Made by a program: the position numbers and the translations under genes. A DNA stretch of 64,000 nucleotides from Streptococcus sp. oral taxon 431 (lineage in GTDB: Bacteria > Bacillota > Bacilli > Lactobacillales > Streptococcaceae): positions 1,496,001 through 1,560,000 of the forward strand of contig NZ_CP014264.1 in assembly GCF_001553685.1 (NCBI RefSeq). The letters are read 5' to 3'. The stretch's first letter is position 1. Every line of letters starts with the position of its first letter. Below are positions 9,518-18,037 of this stretch, in pieces. Under the pieces are notes generated by a model. The model saw only the letters and a program-made list of their open reading frames with translations. It was not told the origin of the DNA and did not search any database.

Positions 9518-9959
9518 CTAGTTCTGATCTTCGGCTTCTAAAAATCCTTCCAAATCTCGTTCATGCTGATATTTGATAGCTGCCTTTTTGTCTTTTTCAA
9601 AAATGGTCTTGGTTAGATCAATGTCGTTGATGGCTGCAATTGCAATGGTGTAGTGAATGATATCAACCAGTTCTTTGGCAAGTTCCTCGTTCGAATCTTG
9701 AACTCCCTCTTTTCGACCAGAGCGACCATTCAAAACTTCGGCTACTTCTCCGACTTCCTCCACTAGCTTGATAAAAAGACCTTCCTCAGTTCGAGACTAC
9801 TGGTAATGTTCGAGTAATACTCTTCGAAAATCAAATTCAAACTACGTCAGCTTCACCTTGCTGTACTCCAGTACAGCCTGCGGCTAGCTTCCTAGTTTGC
9901 TCTTTGATTTTCATTTAGTATAACTAGTCTTGTAATTGTCTAAACGTTAAATCCTTCAT
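9518..9959 (-). pseudogene. MazG-like nucleotide pyrophosphohydrolase gene broken by a BOX element
   Basis: From the ATG at 9959 (AAGGAG 8 nt upstream) translation gives MKDLTFRQLQD and then stops at TAG, at the edge of a BOX-type repeat (9817-9922). Past the repeat the same gene resumes: EHYQ, a further TAG, then SRTEEGLFIKLVEEVGEV and the rest of a MazG-like all-alpha NTP pyrophosphohydrolase (metal-binding EExxE type helix LVEEVGE, then ELAKELVDIIHYTIA). An 81-residue fragment could still be made from GTG at 9763, but it lacks the first helix. Two lesions, insertion and nonsense codon, show it is no longer selected as a full protein. Confidence 0.82.
9817..9922. repeat. BOX-type element (boxA joined to boxC, no boxB), inserted in the mazG-like gene
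   Basis: Begins AATACTCTTCGAAAATC, carries a boxA-like GTCAGCTTCACCTTGCTGTA and a boxC-like GCTAGCTTCCTAGTTTGC, and ends TTTGATTTTCATTTAGTATA. The ends are imperfect inverted repeats. One of four relatives in the window (also 16833, 42909 and, inverted, 57077). Confidence 0.88.
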
Positions 9960-9973
9960 ATCCTGCTCCTTGC

Positions 9974-10002
9974 AAAAAAAGCGAGACATCCGTCCCGCTT
10001 TT
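9974..10002 (-). terminator. Terminator of rpsP-khpA
   Basis: On the minus strand AAAAGCGGGAC and GTCTCGCTTTTTTT form a stem with a U tail. It lies between khpA and the ribosome site of the broken mazG-like gene. Confidence 0.82.
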
Positions 10003-10003
10003 C

Positions 10004-10243
10004 TTATTTTTCGTCAATAACGATTCTTACTTTTTTGTCTTCAGTTGGGACAGAGTAGACAATCGTTCTTATCGCAGAGATAGTGCGACCCTTACGACCA
10101 ATCACACGACCCACATCGCTTTGGTCAAGATCCAGATGATACTCCAAAAATTCTGGTGTATCTTCAATCTTGATAGTTAAGGCATCTGGTTGTGAAATCA
10201 AAGGTTTCACAATTGCAATAATGAGATTTTCAATCGTATCCAT
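10004..10243 (-). CDS. khpA: KH-domain RNA-binding protein KhpA
   Basis: 79 aa, a single KH domain with the GRKGRTI loop in [20 protein letters not shown]. In pneumococcus KhpA pairs with KhpB (EloR/Jag) and affects cell elongation and division. It follows rpsP with a 19-nt gap on one transcript. Confidence 0.95.
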   Translation of the reverse strand: MDTIENLIIAIVKPLISQPDALTIKIEDTPEFLEYHLDLDQSDVGRVIGRKGRTISAIRTIVYSVPTEDKKVRIVIDEK

Positions 10244-10262
10244 CTGTCAACCTACTTTAGAA

Positions 10263-10535
10263 TTATTTAGAGAATTTAGAATCGTGGAATTTCTTCAATA
10301 CGCCTTCTTTTGAAAGGATGTTACGTACTGTATCTGAAGGTTGAGCTCCATCAGCCAACCATGCAAGAACGCGGTCTTCTTTCAAAGTTACTTGGTTTTC
10401 AGCAACAAGTGGGTTGTAAGTTCCAACTGTTTCGATGAAACGTCCGTCACGTGGTGAACGTGAATCTGCTACGTTAATACGGTAGAAAGGTTTTTTCTTA
10501 GAACCCATACGAGTCAAACGGATTTTAACTGCCAT
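10263..10535 (-). CDS. rpsP: 30S ribosomal protein S16
   Basis: 90 aa. Typical start [20 protein letters not shown] and the downstream [12 protein letters not shown], a standard S16 for Firmicutes. A strong promoter drives rpsP-khpA. Confidence 0.98.
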   Translation of the reverse strand: MAVKIRLTRMGSKKKPFYRINVADSRSPRDGRFIETVGTYNPLVAENQVTLKEDRVLAWLADGAQPSDTVRNILSKEGVLKKFHDSKFSK

Positions 10536-10601
10536 TTTTAATATCTCTTTTCTTTTATTTTTTAGTTCGGTGAAATAGCTGAGCTATTTAGCACATGTTC
10601 T

Positions 10602-10629
10602 ATTATAGCAGATTTCTGATAGGTGTCAA
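10602..10629 (-). promoter_or_regulatory. Strong SigA promoter of rpsP-khpA
   Basis: Minus-strand TTGACA (10624-10629) and TATAAT (10602-10607), 16-nt spacer. Both hexamers are perfect consensus, as expected for a ribosomal protein gene. Confidence 0.88.
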
Positions 10630-10713
10630 GAAAAAAACTTGACAGACTTTAAAATTTTTAAATTTTTTTGAAATTTGTTAGAGTAATAGGGATAAATTAG
10701 AAAGAGAAACTTT

Positions 10714-11246
10714 ATGAATACTAGTCTAGAGAACATTTACAAAGACCATCAAGTCAAACCTTACATCTCTCCAAATCGTGATATCGAGACTTGGCTACTA
10801 AATCCCAAACCTGTCCAAAACGAAATATGGAATTATTAGAAGACAATCTCCTGGCAGGTGATATTATCCTCCTATGGAGAATCAACTTTGGTACTTTTAC
10901 CACCGAAAGCTGGTTCCCTAAATACTTCGAGTACACTTATGGCATTGATGCCCCAAAACATTTAGAAATGCTTGTTGAAAAAGGCTATGCTCTTGTCGAA
11001 ACTGCTTTTGACTCACTTGATCATCTAAATAGCACCATGAAAAAGAATATCCTGAAGAAGAAGGGAGTTACTGGACTTTCTAAAATGAAGGCTGCCGACC
11101 TGAATCAAGCCCTTCATGACCATTTTTCAAAAGAAGAACTAGCTGGTCACTTCTCGATTCGCGGTTATAGACTAACTCCAAAAGGAGAACAGGCACTCAA
11201 AGACCATCAAGCAATCATTGACCGCCATCCTAAAAAGAATCTCTAA
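10714..11246 (+). pseudogene. Conserved hypothetical gene with one frameshift
   Basis: From the ATG at 10714 one frame reads MNTSLENIYKDHQVKPYISP through to a stop at 10837. The protein then continues without a gap in another frame (ELLEDNLLAGDIILLWRINF and onward, ending at 11246). The joint is near 10825-10835, where one base seems to have been lost. The downstream part has the look of a small globular protein (FTTESWFPKYFEYTYGI, FSIRGYRLTPKGEQAL). I do not recognise its function. A sequencing error is possible. Confidence 0.65.
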
Positions 11247-11248
11247 TC

Positions 11249-11273
11249 AACCAAGTCAGGTTGGTTTTTTTTT
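11249..11273 (+). terminator. Terminator
   Basis: CAACC, loop AAGTCA, GGTTG followed by a run of T, just after the frameshifted gene. Confidence 0.75.
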
Positions 11274-11367
11274 GAAAACAGTTTCTAAAAAAATCTAATC
11301 AATTCACTTACGAGAAAAAATTTTTTATGATAAACTGATGTCTAATCAAAAAGAAATGGAGACTATA

Positions 11368-11865
11368 ATGCCTAGAAATTTTAAAGAAGCTCTTTTATTT
11401 ACAACACTAATGTGTTCCATGATGGTACTCGGTATGTCTATTTGGAATCTTTTTATTGTTGGTCAACTTTCACTACATCATTTAACCATTGACTACATTC
11501 CTGGTTTTGTCACAGCCTTTTTATTGGATGTAATCCTTGTTGGACCAATCGTTAAGTCAATTGCCTTTCGTATCCTCAAGGATCATCATAAACGCTGGCA
11601 GAAAATCATTACAATTTCTGGAGGAATGGCAGTTCTCATGGTCACTTTCATGTCCTTCTATGGACTTTTCTACAATGGCATTGCTATCACACCCAAGACC
11701 TATCTAAGTGCCTGGATCGTAAACTTTATTGCAGCTCTTCCTCTAAATTTCCTAATTGTTGGACCAATTGCCCGTTTTATACTAAGTTCTTTTCAGAAAC
11801 CATTTGCTGGGGAAGAAGAAGTTGAAGATTTTCAAGATGATGATGAAATCCCAACTATTATCTAA
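11368..11865 (+). CDS. DUF2798-type membrane protein
   Basis: 165 aa from the ATG at 11368, which has TGGAG 7 nt upstream; an ATG 30 nt earlier lacks one. Four hydrophobic segments in two related halves: each half holds a pattern like PGFVTAFLLDVILVGPIVKS and LPLNFLIVGPIARFIL, the internal repeat typical of DUF2798. The acidic tail (EEEVEDFQDDDE) is cytoplasmic by inference. Function unknown. Confidence 0.75.
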   Translation: MPRNFKEALLFTTLMCSMMVLGMSIWNLFIVGQLSLHHLTIDYIPGFVTAFLLDVILVGPIVKSIAFRILKDHHKRWQKIITISGGMAVLMVTFMSFYGLFYNGIAITPKTYLSAWIVNFIAALPLNFLIVGPIARFILSSFQKPFAGEEEVEDFQDDDEIPTII

Positions 11866-11946
11866 GCCCGTTCTGTAAACTACTAATATTTGAAATCCAC
11901 TTTCAATTAGGGTACAATGGTAGAAATGATTTTTGAAAGGATTCCC

Positions 11947-12753
11947 ATGAAAAAAATAGTAACACTTCTATTAATCTCAACTTTTGCCCTTGCTGGATGT
12001 AGCAGTATCCAACGTAGTCTGCGAGGGGATGACTATGTAGATTCTAGCTTGGCTGCCGAAGAAAGTTCCAAAGCAGCTGCCCAATCTGCCAAGGATCTTA
12101 AAGACGCCTTGACAAATGAAAATGCTAATTTCCCGCAACTATCTAAAGAAGTTGCTGAAGACGAGGCTGAAGTCATTCTCCATACAAGTCAAGGAGATAT
12201 CCGCATCAAACTCTTTCCAAAGCTAGCGCCTCTTGCGGTTGAAAATTTCCTAACTCACGCTAAGGAAGGCTACTACAATGGCGTTACTTTCCACCGAGTG
12301 ATTGATGGCTTTATGGTTCAGACTGGTGATCCAAAAGGAGATGGTACAGGTGGTGAATCCATCTGGCACGATAAGGACAAGACTAAAGACCATGGAACTG
12401 GTTTCAAGAGCGAAATCTCTCCATATCTCTATAACATCCGTGGTTCTCTCTCCATGGCTAATACTGGCCAACCAAATTCCAATGGTAGCCAGTTCTTCAT
12501 CAACCAAAATACAACAGACATTTCTGCCAAACTTCCTACAAGTAGCTATCCAAAGAAAATTATCGAAGCCTACAAAGAAGGTGGGAACCCTAGTCTAGAC
12601 GGAAAACACCCAGTCTTTGGTCAAGTTATTGATGGTATGGATGTTGTTGACAAGATTGCCAAGGCTGAAAAAGACGAAAAAGACAAACCAACTACTGCTA
12701 TCACTATCGACAGCATTGAAATTGTAAAGGACTACGATTTCAGTAAAAAATAG
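11947..12753 (+). CDS. slrA: Lipoprotein cyclophilin-type peptidyl-prolyl isomerase
   Basis: 268 aa. Signal peptide with lipobox LAGC places the lipid-modified Cys at residue 18 from the ATG at 11947 (AAAGG upstream; an ATG at 11917 would bury the signal). A coiled, Ala/Lys-rich spacer is followed by the cyclophilin core: [37 protein letters not shown] and [14 protein letters not shown]. It catalyses proline cis-trans isomerisation outside the membrane. Pneumococcal SlrA is the close relative and is linked to colonisation. Confidence 0.93.
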   Translation: MKKIVTLLLISTFALAGCSSIQRSLRGDDYVDSSLAAEESSKAAAQSAKDLKDALTNENANFPQLSKEVAEDEAEVILHTSQGDIRIKLFPKLAPLAVENFLTHAKEGYYNGVTFHRVIDGFMVQTGDPKGDGTGGESIWHDKDKTKDHGTGFKSEISPYLYNIRGSLSMANTGQPNSNGSQFFINQNTTDISAKLPTSSYPKKIIEAYKEGGNPSLDGKHPVFGQVIDGMDVVDKIAKAEKDEKDKPTTAITIDSIEIVKDYDFSKK

Positions 12754-12781
12754 GATAACTCTAAAATAAGGAGATGAGACA

Positions 12782-13021
12782 ATGATTTTATTCTGGGGTT
12801 CGAAAGGTTATCAAAAGGTCTTAGGACATACTCAAACCACTATCGAGTGTGGTCATTGTAACAATGCCGACACTTGGGAAATTTCAGAAACTGGACGTAA
12901 GTTTACCCTTTACTGGATTCCACTCTTTCCTTACGGAAAAACTTATTTCGTTTCTTGCCCGATTTGTCACTACGGTAAAGAAATCCAAAAATCTGATATT
13001 GAAACCTATTTGAATTACTAG
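12782..13021 (+). CDS. Zinc-ribbon family protein
   Basis: 79 aa with two CxxC knuckles, CGHCNN near residue 23 and CPICHYG near residue 59, forming a likely four-Cys zinc site. The intervening strand region TGRKFTLYWIPLFPYGKTYF is typical of short zinc-ribbon proteins of streptococci. It starts 28 nt after slrA and is probably cotranscribed. Partner and role unknown. Confidence 0.8.
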   Translation: MILFWGSKGYQKVLGHTQTTIECGHCNNADTWEISETGRKFTLYWIPLFPYGKTYFVSCPICHYGKEIQKSDIETYLNY

Positions 13022-13023
13022 CC

Positions 13024-13053
13024 AAAAAGCCAAGTCTGTGTGACTTGGCTTTT
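13024..13053. terminator. Bidirectional terminator
   Basis: AAAAAGCCAAGTC, loop TGTGT, GACTTGGCTTTTT. It closes the slrA transcript and serves the convergent ABC-F operon. Confidence 0.88.
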
Positions 13054-13082
13054 TCCTATTCTAGTTTTACGAGTTTCTCTTT

Positions 13083-14624
13083 TTATGTTAGCTCATTGAA
13101 ATCCCAGATTTGGTCCATCCAGCCTTCATAGAAGTCTGGTTCGTGGCAAACCATAAGGATAGAGCCCTTGTACTCTTTTAGAGCTCGTTTGAGCTCATCC
13201 TTAGCATCCACATCCAAGTGGTTGGTCGGCTCGTCCAGCACTAAAACGTTGTTTTCACGATTCATCAGGAGACAGAAACGAACCTTGGCTTGTTCCCCAC
13301 CTGACAAGACTTGAATCTGGCTTTCGATATGCTTCGTTGTCAAACCACAGCGGGCAAGAGCTGCACGAACTTCTGCTTGATTGAGGGCTGGAAAGGCATT
13401 CCATACCGCTTCTAGTGGTGTTTGGCGATTACCACCTTCTACTTCCTGCTCAAAGTAACCAAGTTCTAAGTAGTCACCGCGTTCAACTTCCCCAGCAATG
13501 GGTGGAATAATCCCCAAAAGACTCTTCAATAGAGTTGTTTTCCCGATACCATTGGCACCGATAATGGCAACCTTTTGATTGCGCTCAAAGGTAAGATTTA
13601 ATGGCTTGGTAAGGGGACGGTCATAACCAATCTGCAAGTCCTTGGCTTGGAAGATAAAGCGTCCAGGTGTACGTGCAGATTTAAATTCAAAGGATGGCTT
13701 TGGTTTCTCACTTTGGAGCTCAATAATGTCCATCTTATCCAATTTCTTCTGGCGAGACATGGCCATGTTTCGTGTTGCAACACGAGCTTTGTTTCGAGCT
13801 ACAAAGTCCTTGAGATCCGCAATTTCTTTCTGTTGACGTTCATAGGCTGCTTCCAGTTGTGATTTCTTCATGGCATAGACTTCTTGGAACTGGTAATAGT
13901 CTCCAGAGTAGCGAGTCAACTGCTGATTTTCTACATGATAGACGATATTGATAACGTCGTTGAGGAAAGGAATATCGTGCGAAATGAGTACGAAAGCATT
14001 TTCATAGTTCTGAAGATAGCGTTTAAGCCAGTCGATATGTTCGGCATCGAGGTAGTTAGTTGGCTCGTCAAGAAGCAAGATATCAGGTTTTTCAAGAAGG
14101 AGTTTGGCCAAAAGTACCTTGGTTCTTTGTCCACCTGACAAGGCTGTTACATCCGTATCCATCCCAAAATCCATGACACCAAGGGCACGCGCTACCTCAT
14201 CGATCTTAGCATCTAAGGTATAGAAATCACGACTTTCCAAACGGTCTTGGAGTTCTCCAACTTCTTCCATCAATGCATCAATATCAGCGCCCTCTTCTGC
14301 CATTTCCATATAGAGTTCATTGATACGTGCTTCGGCTTTAAATAATTCGTCAAAAGCTGTACGAAGAACATCACGCACAGTTTGGCCTTCTTTAAGCACA
14401 GCATGCTGATCTAGGTAGCCAGCTGTCACATATTTAGACCATTCCACCTTACCTTCATCAGGTAACATTTTACCAGTTACGATGCTCATGAAGGTTGATT
14501 TTCCTTCACCATTGGCACCAACTAAGCCGATATGTTCACCTTTGAGGAGGCGAAAAGATACATCTTCAAAAATTGCACGGTCACCAAAACCGTGACTTAA
14601 ATTTTTTACTTCTAAGATACTCAT
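13083..14624 (-). CDS. ABC-F ATPase (YkpA/YbiT-like)
   Basis: 513 aa with two nucleotide-binding domains and no membrane segment. Walker A motifs are GANGEGKST (near 37) and GANGIGKTT (near 355); signatures are LSGGQRTK and LSGGEQAK; Walker B motifs are LLLDEPTNYLD and LVLDEPTNHLD. The charged linker (about 245-325, QLEAAYERQQKEIADLKDFV) is the P-site tRNA interaction motif. ABC-F proteins of this kind act on ribosomes. It starts 1 nt after the vanZ-like gene and is the last gene of yutD-rlmN-vanZ-abcF. Confidence 0.93.
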   Translation of the reverse strand: MSILEVKNLSHGFGDRAIFEDVSFRLLKGEHIGLVGANGEGKSTFMSIVTGKMLPDEGKVEWSKYVTAGYLDQHAVLKEGQTVRDVLRTAFDELFKAEARINELYMEMAEEGADIDALMEEVGELQDRLESRDFYTLDAKIDEVARALGVMDFGMDTDVTALSGGQRTKVLLAKLLLEKPDILLLDEPTNYLDAEHIDWLKRYLQNYENAFVLISHDIPFLNDVINIVYHVENQQLTRYSGDYYQFQEVYAMKKSQLEAAYERQQKEIADLKDFVARNKARVATRNMAMSRQKKLDKMDIIELQSEKPKPSFEFKSARTPGRFIFQAKDLQIGYDRPLTKPLNLTFERNQKVAIIGANGIGKTTLLKSLLGIIPPIAGEVERGDYLELGYFEQEVEGGNRQTPLEAVWNAFPALNQAEVRAALARCGLTTKHIESQIQVLSGGEQAKVRFCLLMNRENNVLVLDEPTNHLDVDAKDELKRALKEYKGSILMVCHEPDFYEGWMDQIWDFNELT

Positions 14625-14625
14625 T

Positions 14626-15099
14626 CTAATTCCTTATCTTGTTTTTATGTAATAGTTTATAGAGAAGCCAAGCTAGATAGCCACCCAAGGTATTGGTCCA
14701 CAAATCATCAATCTCAAAGACCCGATTAAAATCAAAGAAAAAGTCAAGAACTAACTGTGTACATTCGATTCCTAGACTCAATAGAAAACTGAACAAAATC
14801 ACTTTCTTAGTATTTCTTAGACCTGGCATAAGATAGAGAAGTTGGAAAATCAGTGGGAAAAGTAAAAGGATATTTAAGGCGTTTTGCAAAAAAATCCAAA
14901 ATAACTGAAAAAGGCTTGTTACTTCTCCCAATTTCCACAAAGAGTTAAAAGGCGTCAAAAGAAAAACCAGGCGTCCAAAAGTTTGAATACCTGGAGTTTC
15001 CACTCCTGTAGGAAGTTGAGGCTGGGGAGTAAAACAAAAACAGACAATACAAAGACTGTATAAAAGCACTCCCAAGCTTAGTAATGTTTTTCGACTCAT
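14626..15099 (-). CDS. VanZ-like membrane protein
   Basis: 157 aa with four hydrophobic segments. The motif FNSLWKLGEV and the later SLGIECTQLVLDFFFDFNRV with DDLWTNTLGGYLAWLL are the VanZ-like signature. The family is named for a teicoplanin-tolerance protein, but resistance should not be assumed here. One nucleotide separates it from rlmN upstream and from the ABC-F gene downstream. Confidence 0.88.
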   Translation of the reverse strand: MSRKTLLSLGVLLYSLCIVCFCFTPQPQLPTGVETPGIQTFGRLVFLLTPFNSLWKLGEVTSLFQLFWIFLQNALNILLLFPLIFQLLYLMPGLRNTKKVILFSFLLSLGIECTQLVLDFFFDFNRVFEIDDLWTNTLGGYLAWLLYKLLHKNKIRN

Positions 15100-15100
15100 C

Positions 15101-16186
15101 TTATGGATTTACTTCAGCTACTGCTTTTTGGCGATCACGCTTCATAGTATTTGAACGCAATTGTCCACAAGCCGCATCGATATCTGTACCATGTTCCTGG
15201 CGAACGACACAGTTGACACCTTTTTTCTTGAGCGTATCATAGAAGGCCATAACACGCTCCTTAGGACTACGGCTATACTGGTCATGCTCACTAACTGGGT
15301 TGTAAGGAATCAAGTTGACATAAGACAATTTCTTGATATTCTTAAGCAATTCAGCCAATTCAAGTGCTTGTTCAACTCCATCATTGACTTCATTGAGCAT
15401 GATGTATTCAAAAGTTACGCGACGGTTAGTTGTTTCAATATAATACTCGATAGCTGCAAAGAGTTTTTCAATTGGAAAGGCACGGTTAATCTTCATGATG
15501 CTTGAACGAAGTTCATTATTTGGCGCATGAAGAGAAACAGCAAGGTTGACCTGAACTCCTTCATTAGCAAATTCACGGATTTTGTGAGCCAAACCTGAAG
15601 TTGATACGGTGATATGGCGAGCACCGATAGCCATTCCCTTATCGTCATTGATGGTACGGATAAAGTTCAAGACATTATTGTAGTTATCAAAAGGTTCTCC
15701 AATACCCATAACAACGATATGACTAACACGTTCATCTTGTCCACGTTCGTCAAAATACTTTTGAACCAACATAATTTGGGCAACAATTTCTCCGTTATTG
15801 AGGTCACGTTGCTTCTTGATCAAGCCTGATGCACAGAAGGTACAACCAATATTGCAGCCTACCTGAGTGGTTACACAGACTGACAAACCATAGTGCTGAC
15901 GCATAAGCACTGTCTCAATTAGCATACCATCAGGCAACTCAAAGAGGTACTTGACAGTACCATCGGCTGACTCTTGCACAATGCGTTGTTTCAAAGGATT
16001 TACCACAAACTGCTCATTGAGTTTGGCAATCAAATCCTTAGACAAGTTGGTCATTTCTTCAAATGATTGAACACGTTTACGGTAAAGCCATTCCCAGATT
16101 TGATCAGCACGGAATTTCTTTTCTCCTTGCTCCAAGACCCACTCTTGCATTCCTTGACGTGTTAAACTATAAATCGACGGTTTCAT
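15101..16186 (-). CDS. rlmN: Dual-specificity rRNA/tRNA adenine-C2 methyltransferase RlmN
   Basis: 361 aa radical-SAM enzyme that methylates A2503 of 23S rRNA and A37 of some tRNAs. The cluster motif is in [14 protein letters not shown]-binding [11 protein letters not shown] and the catalytic Cys region near [20 protein letters not shown] are present. A2503 lies in the drug-binding exit tunnel, which makes its cotranscription with an ABC-F gene of interest. Confidence 0.96.
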   Translation of the reverse strand: MKPSIYSLTRQGMQEWVLEQGEKKFRADQIWEWLYRKRVQSFEEMTNLSKDLIAKLNEQFVVNPLKQRIVQESADGTVKYLFELPDGMLIETVLMRQHYGLSVCVTTQVGCNIGCTFCASGLIKKQRDLNNGEIVAQIMLVQKYFDERGQDERVSHIVVMGIGEPFDNYNNVLNFIRTINDDKGMAIGARHITVSTSGLAHKIREFANEGVQVNLAVSLHAPNNELRSSIMKINRAFPIEKLFAAIEYYIETTNRRVTFEYIMLNEVNDGVEQALELAELLKNIKKLSYVNLIPYNPVSEHDQYSRSPKERVMAFYDTLKKKGVNCVVRQEHGTDIDAACGQLRSNTMKRDRQKAVAEVNP

Positions 16187-16202
16187 CTTTTCTCCTTACT
16201 TT

Positions 16203-16736
16203 CTAGTCCTTCTTACGGATGACAAAATGACGTTGCACCTTGTCTTCTTTCTGAGATTTTTGGTCTTTTGAACGGCGTCTATTTCTCTTATCCGTATGAT
16301 TTTTTTTCTTACTTTGAGAAGTCTTTTTCCCTTTGCGAGAGTCCTTTTCTTCCTCTTTTTTGCGCATCTTTTGGTCAAATGGTGCTCGTTTAGGAACTTC
16401 ATTTTCTAAAACAAAATAGGCACAACCATAGCTACAATACTCTAGTAGGTAGTCTTGCAAGCGACTAATTTTTTCTAAAGACTCTTCAGCTCGTTCATTC
16501 TTATAAAATCCCCGTAAGCGTAACTGCTCATTACTCCAGTCTCCAACAATATAATCAAACTTGGTTAGTACTTCTGAAAAGCGTTGAGTAAAAGCTGTTG
16601 CATCAAAAGCATCCTTGCTATTTTCAACTAGAGTAAAAACAAAATCTTCAGCTTCCACTCTGTTTCCAGTCAGTTGAAATTCGGGACCAGGGAATTTATT
16701 GTAATTATATAATTCGGGTGCAATTTCTTTACGCAT
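16203..16736 (-). CDS. YutD-like protein with a long basic tail
   Basis: 177 aa. The first 120 residues (FVFTLVENSKDAFDATAFTQ, FDYIVGDWSNEQLRLRGFY, YLLEYCSYGCAYFVLENEV) are the YutD/DUF1027 domain. The rest is a Lys/Arg-rich, probably disordered extension (near 125-177) that suggests RNA contact. It lies 16 nt upstream of rlmN as first gene of that operon. Function of the family is not established. Confidence 0.82.
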   Translation of the reverse strand: MRKEIAPELYNYNKFPGPEFQLTGNRVEAEDFVFTLVENSKDAFDATAFTQRFSEVLTKFDYIVGDWSNEQLRLRGFYKNERAEESLEKISRLQDYLLEYCSYGCAYFVLENEVPKRAPFDQKMRKKEEEKDSRKGKKTSQSKKKNHTDKRNRRRSKDQKSQKEDKVQRHFVIRKKD

Positions 16737-16832
16737 AATCTTCCTTTTTCAACGATTACTTAATACTCTATTTTACCATATTTTCGCCACATTTTCACCT
16801 TTAGTATTAAAATGAAAAAAATCTGACGATTT

Positions 16833-16940
16833 AATACTCTTCAAAAATCAAATTCAAACCACATCAGCTTCGTCTTGTCGTACTCAAGTACAGCCTGCGG
16901 CTCGCTTCCTAGTTTGCTCTTTGATTTTCATTGAGTATAA
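16833..16940. repeat. BOX-type element (boxA-boxC)
   Basis: Starts AATACTCTTCAAAAATC and ends TTTGATTTTCATTGAGTATA, in the gap between the aquaporin and yutD genes. Same orientation as the copies at 9817 and 42909. Confidence 0.88.
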
Positions 16941-16973
16941 GAATCTCTATCTAAAAACTCGACTTTCCTAGAC

Positions 16974-17006
16974 AAGAAAAAACTGGGGCTTCCCAGTTTT
17001 TTCTTG
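16974..17006 (-). terminator. Terminator of the aquaporin gene
   Basis: Minus-strand CAAGAAAAAACTGGG and CCCAGTTTTTTCTTG flank a short loop; a T run lies in the stem base. Confidence 0.85.
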
Positions 17007-17009
17007 TGA

Positions 17010-17879
17010 TTATAGGTAAAGTAATTTGAAAAGTGCTACTGCTGCAATACCCGCTGCAATCGGTGCAACTACTGGTACCCAAGCATACCACCATTTTGAA
17101 TCACCCTTGTGTTGACCAAGGATTGATTTTGGAAGGAAGGCATGAAGGAGACGTGGTCCAAAGTCACGAGCTGGGTTCAAACCAGGTCCTGTAGGTCCTC
17201 CAAGTGAAGTAACCAAAGCCATTACTAGGAAACCAAGTGCCAAGTGAGCAACAGAAAGTCCTGATGCTGTATGAGGCGCTACTTGAGCTTTAATTGCCAA
17301 ATCAGAGAAGTCAACATTTTGACCAGCTTGAGTTGCCATTTGTTTCATGTATTGGAGGACTTCAGCTCCAAAGAAGTTCTTTGTCAAACCAAGAGCTGCA
17401 AAGAAAAGAACGAATGAACCAACAAACTCGTTGATAAAACCGTTAACTGTTGCAGCGAAGCGTGATTCTTTTGTACCTTGGTCCAAACTTGAAATAGTTG
17501 AGAATGATCCCAAGATATTGTTTGCTTTTTCAGTTTGCAAGTAGTAAGGACGGTGAGTTGCAACAACCAAGGCTTGTCCGAAGATTGCTCCCAAGACTTG
17601 TGCAACGATGTATGGTACTACTTGTGCCCAAGGGAAAAGTCCGCTAACTGCTAGACCAAGAGTGAAGGCTGGGTTGATGTGGTTACCAGAAACATTACCA
17701 AACATCAAGGCAGGGATCATAACCCCCATACCGTAACCAACAGCGATAACGAGCCAGCCACTTTGGTGACCTTTCGTACCTTTAAGTTCAACGTTGGCAA
17801 CTGCACCATTTCCCAAGATGATCAAGATGGCTGTTCCCAAAAATTCAGTGGCATATTTGACTGCCCATGCGAAATCCAT
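17010..17879 (-). CDS. Aquaporin / glycerol facilitator family channel
   Basis: 289 aa with six membrane helices and the two pore motifs, HINPAFT (near 66) and LNPARD (near 235). The residues following the second NPA include the Asp typical of glyceroporins, so glycerol or other small solutes, including hydrogen peroxide, may pass. An oral streptococcal relative is known to export hydrogen peroxide; that role is inferred here. AAGGAG precedes the ATG. Monocistronic, with a BOX element and terminator downstream. Confidence 0.92.
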   Translation of the reverse strand: MDFAWAVKYATEFLGTAILIILGNGAVANVELKGTKGHQSGWLVIAVGYGMGVMIPALMFGNVSGNHINPAFTLGLAVSGLFPWAQVVPYIVAQVLGAIFGQALVVATHRPYYLQTEKANNILGSFSTISSLDQGTKESRFAATVNGFINEFVGSFVLFFAALGLTKNFFGAEVLQYMKQMATQAGQNVDFSDLAIKAQVAPHTASGLSVAHLALGFLVMALVTSLGGPTGPGLNPARDFGPRLLHAFLPKSILGQHKGDSKWWYAWVPVVAPIAAGIAAVALFKLLYL

Positions 17880-17968
17880 TGATAGATTCTCCTTAATATT
17901 TTTTAGACAATCCCTATTCTATCAATTTTTAAGCCTTTTAGCAACAGATTTTCTAAAAGAATACTACG

Positions 17969-17982
17969 GGAAAACGCTTTTA
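17969..17982. promoter_or_regulatory. Candidate cre site upstream of the aquaporin gene
   Basis: GGAAAACGCTTTTA fits the CcpA consensus TGNAANCGNWNNCA at all but two constrained positions, about 90 bp upstream of the start codon. Confidence 0.4.
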
Positions 17983-17993
17983 TTTTAGTTCTT

Positions 17994-18030
17994 AAAAAAA
18001 GACCTAACAAACCTAGTTTGTTAAGTCAAA
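17994..18030 (-). terminator. Terminator of the esterase/ATP-grasp operon
   Basis: Minus-strand GACTTAACAAAC, loop TAG, GTTTGTTAGGTC and seven T residues. Confidence 0.88.
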
Positions 18031-18037
18031 ATTTTGA

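Noticed and set aside
14626..15099. Glycopeptide resistance determinant
   Set aside because: VanZ-like proteins are widespread in streptococci, and no other van genes are present.
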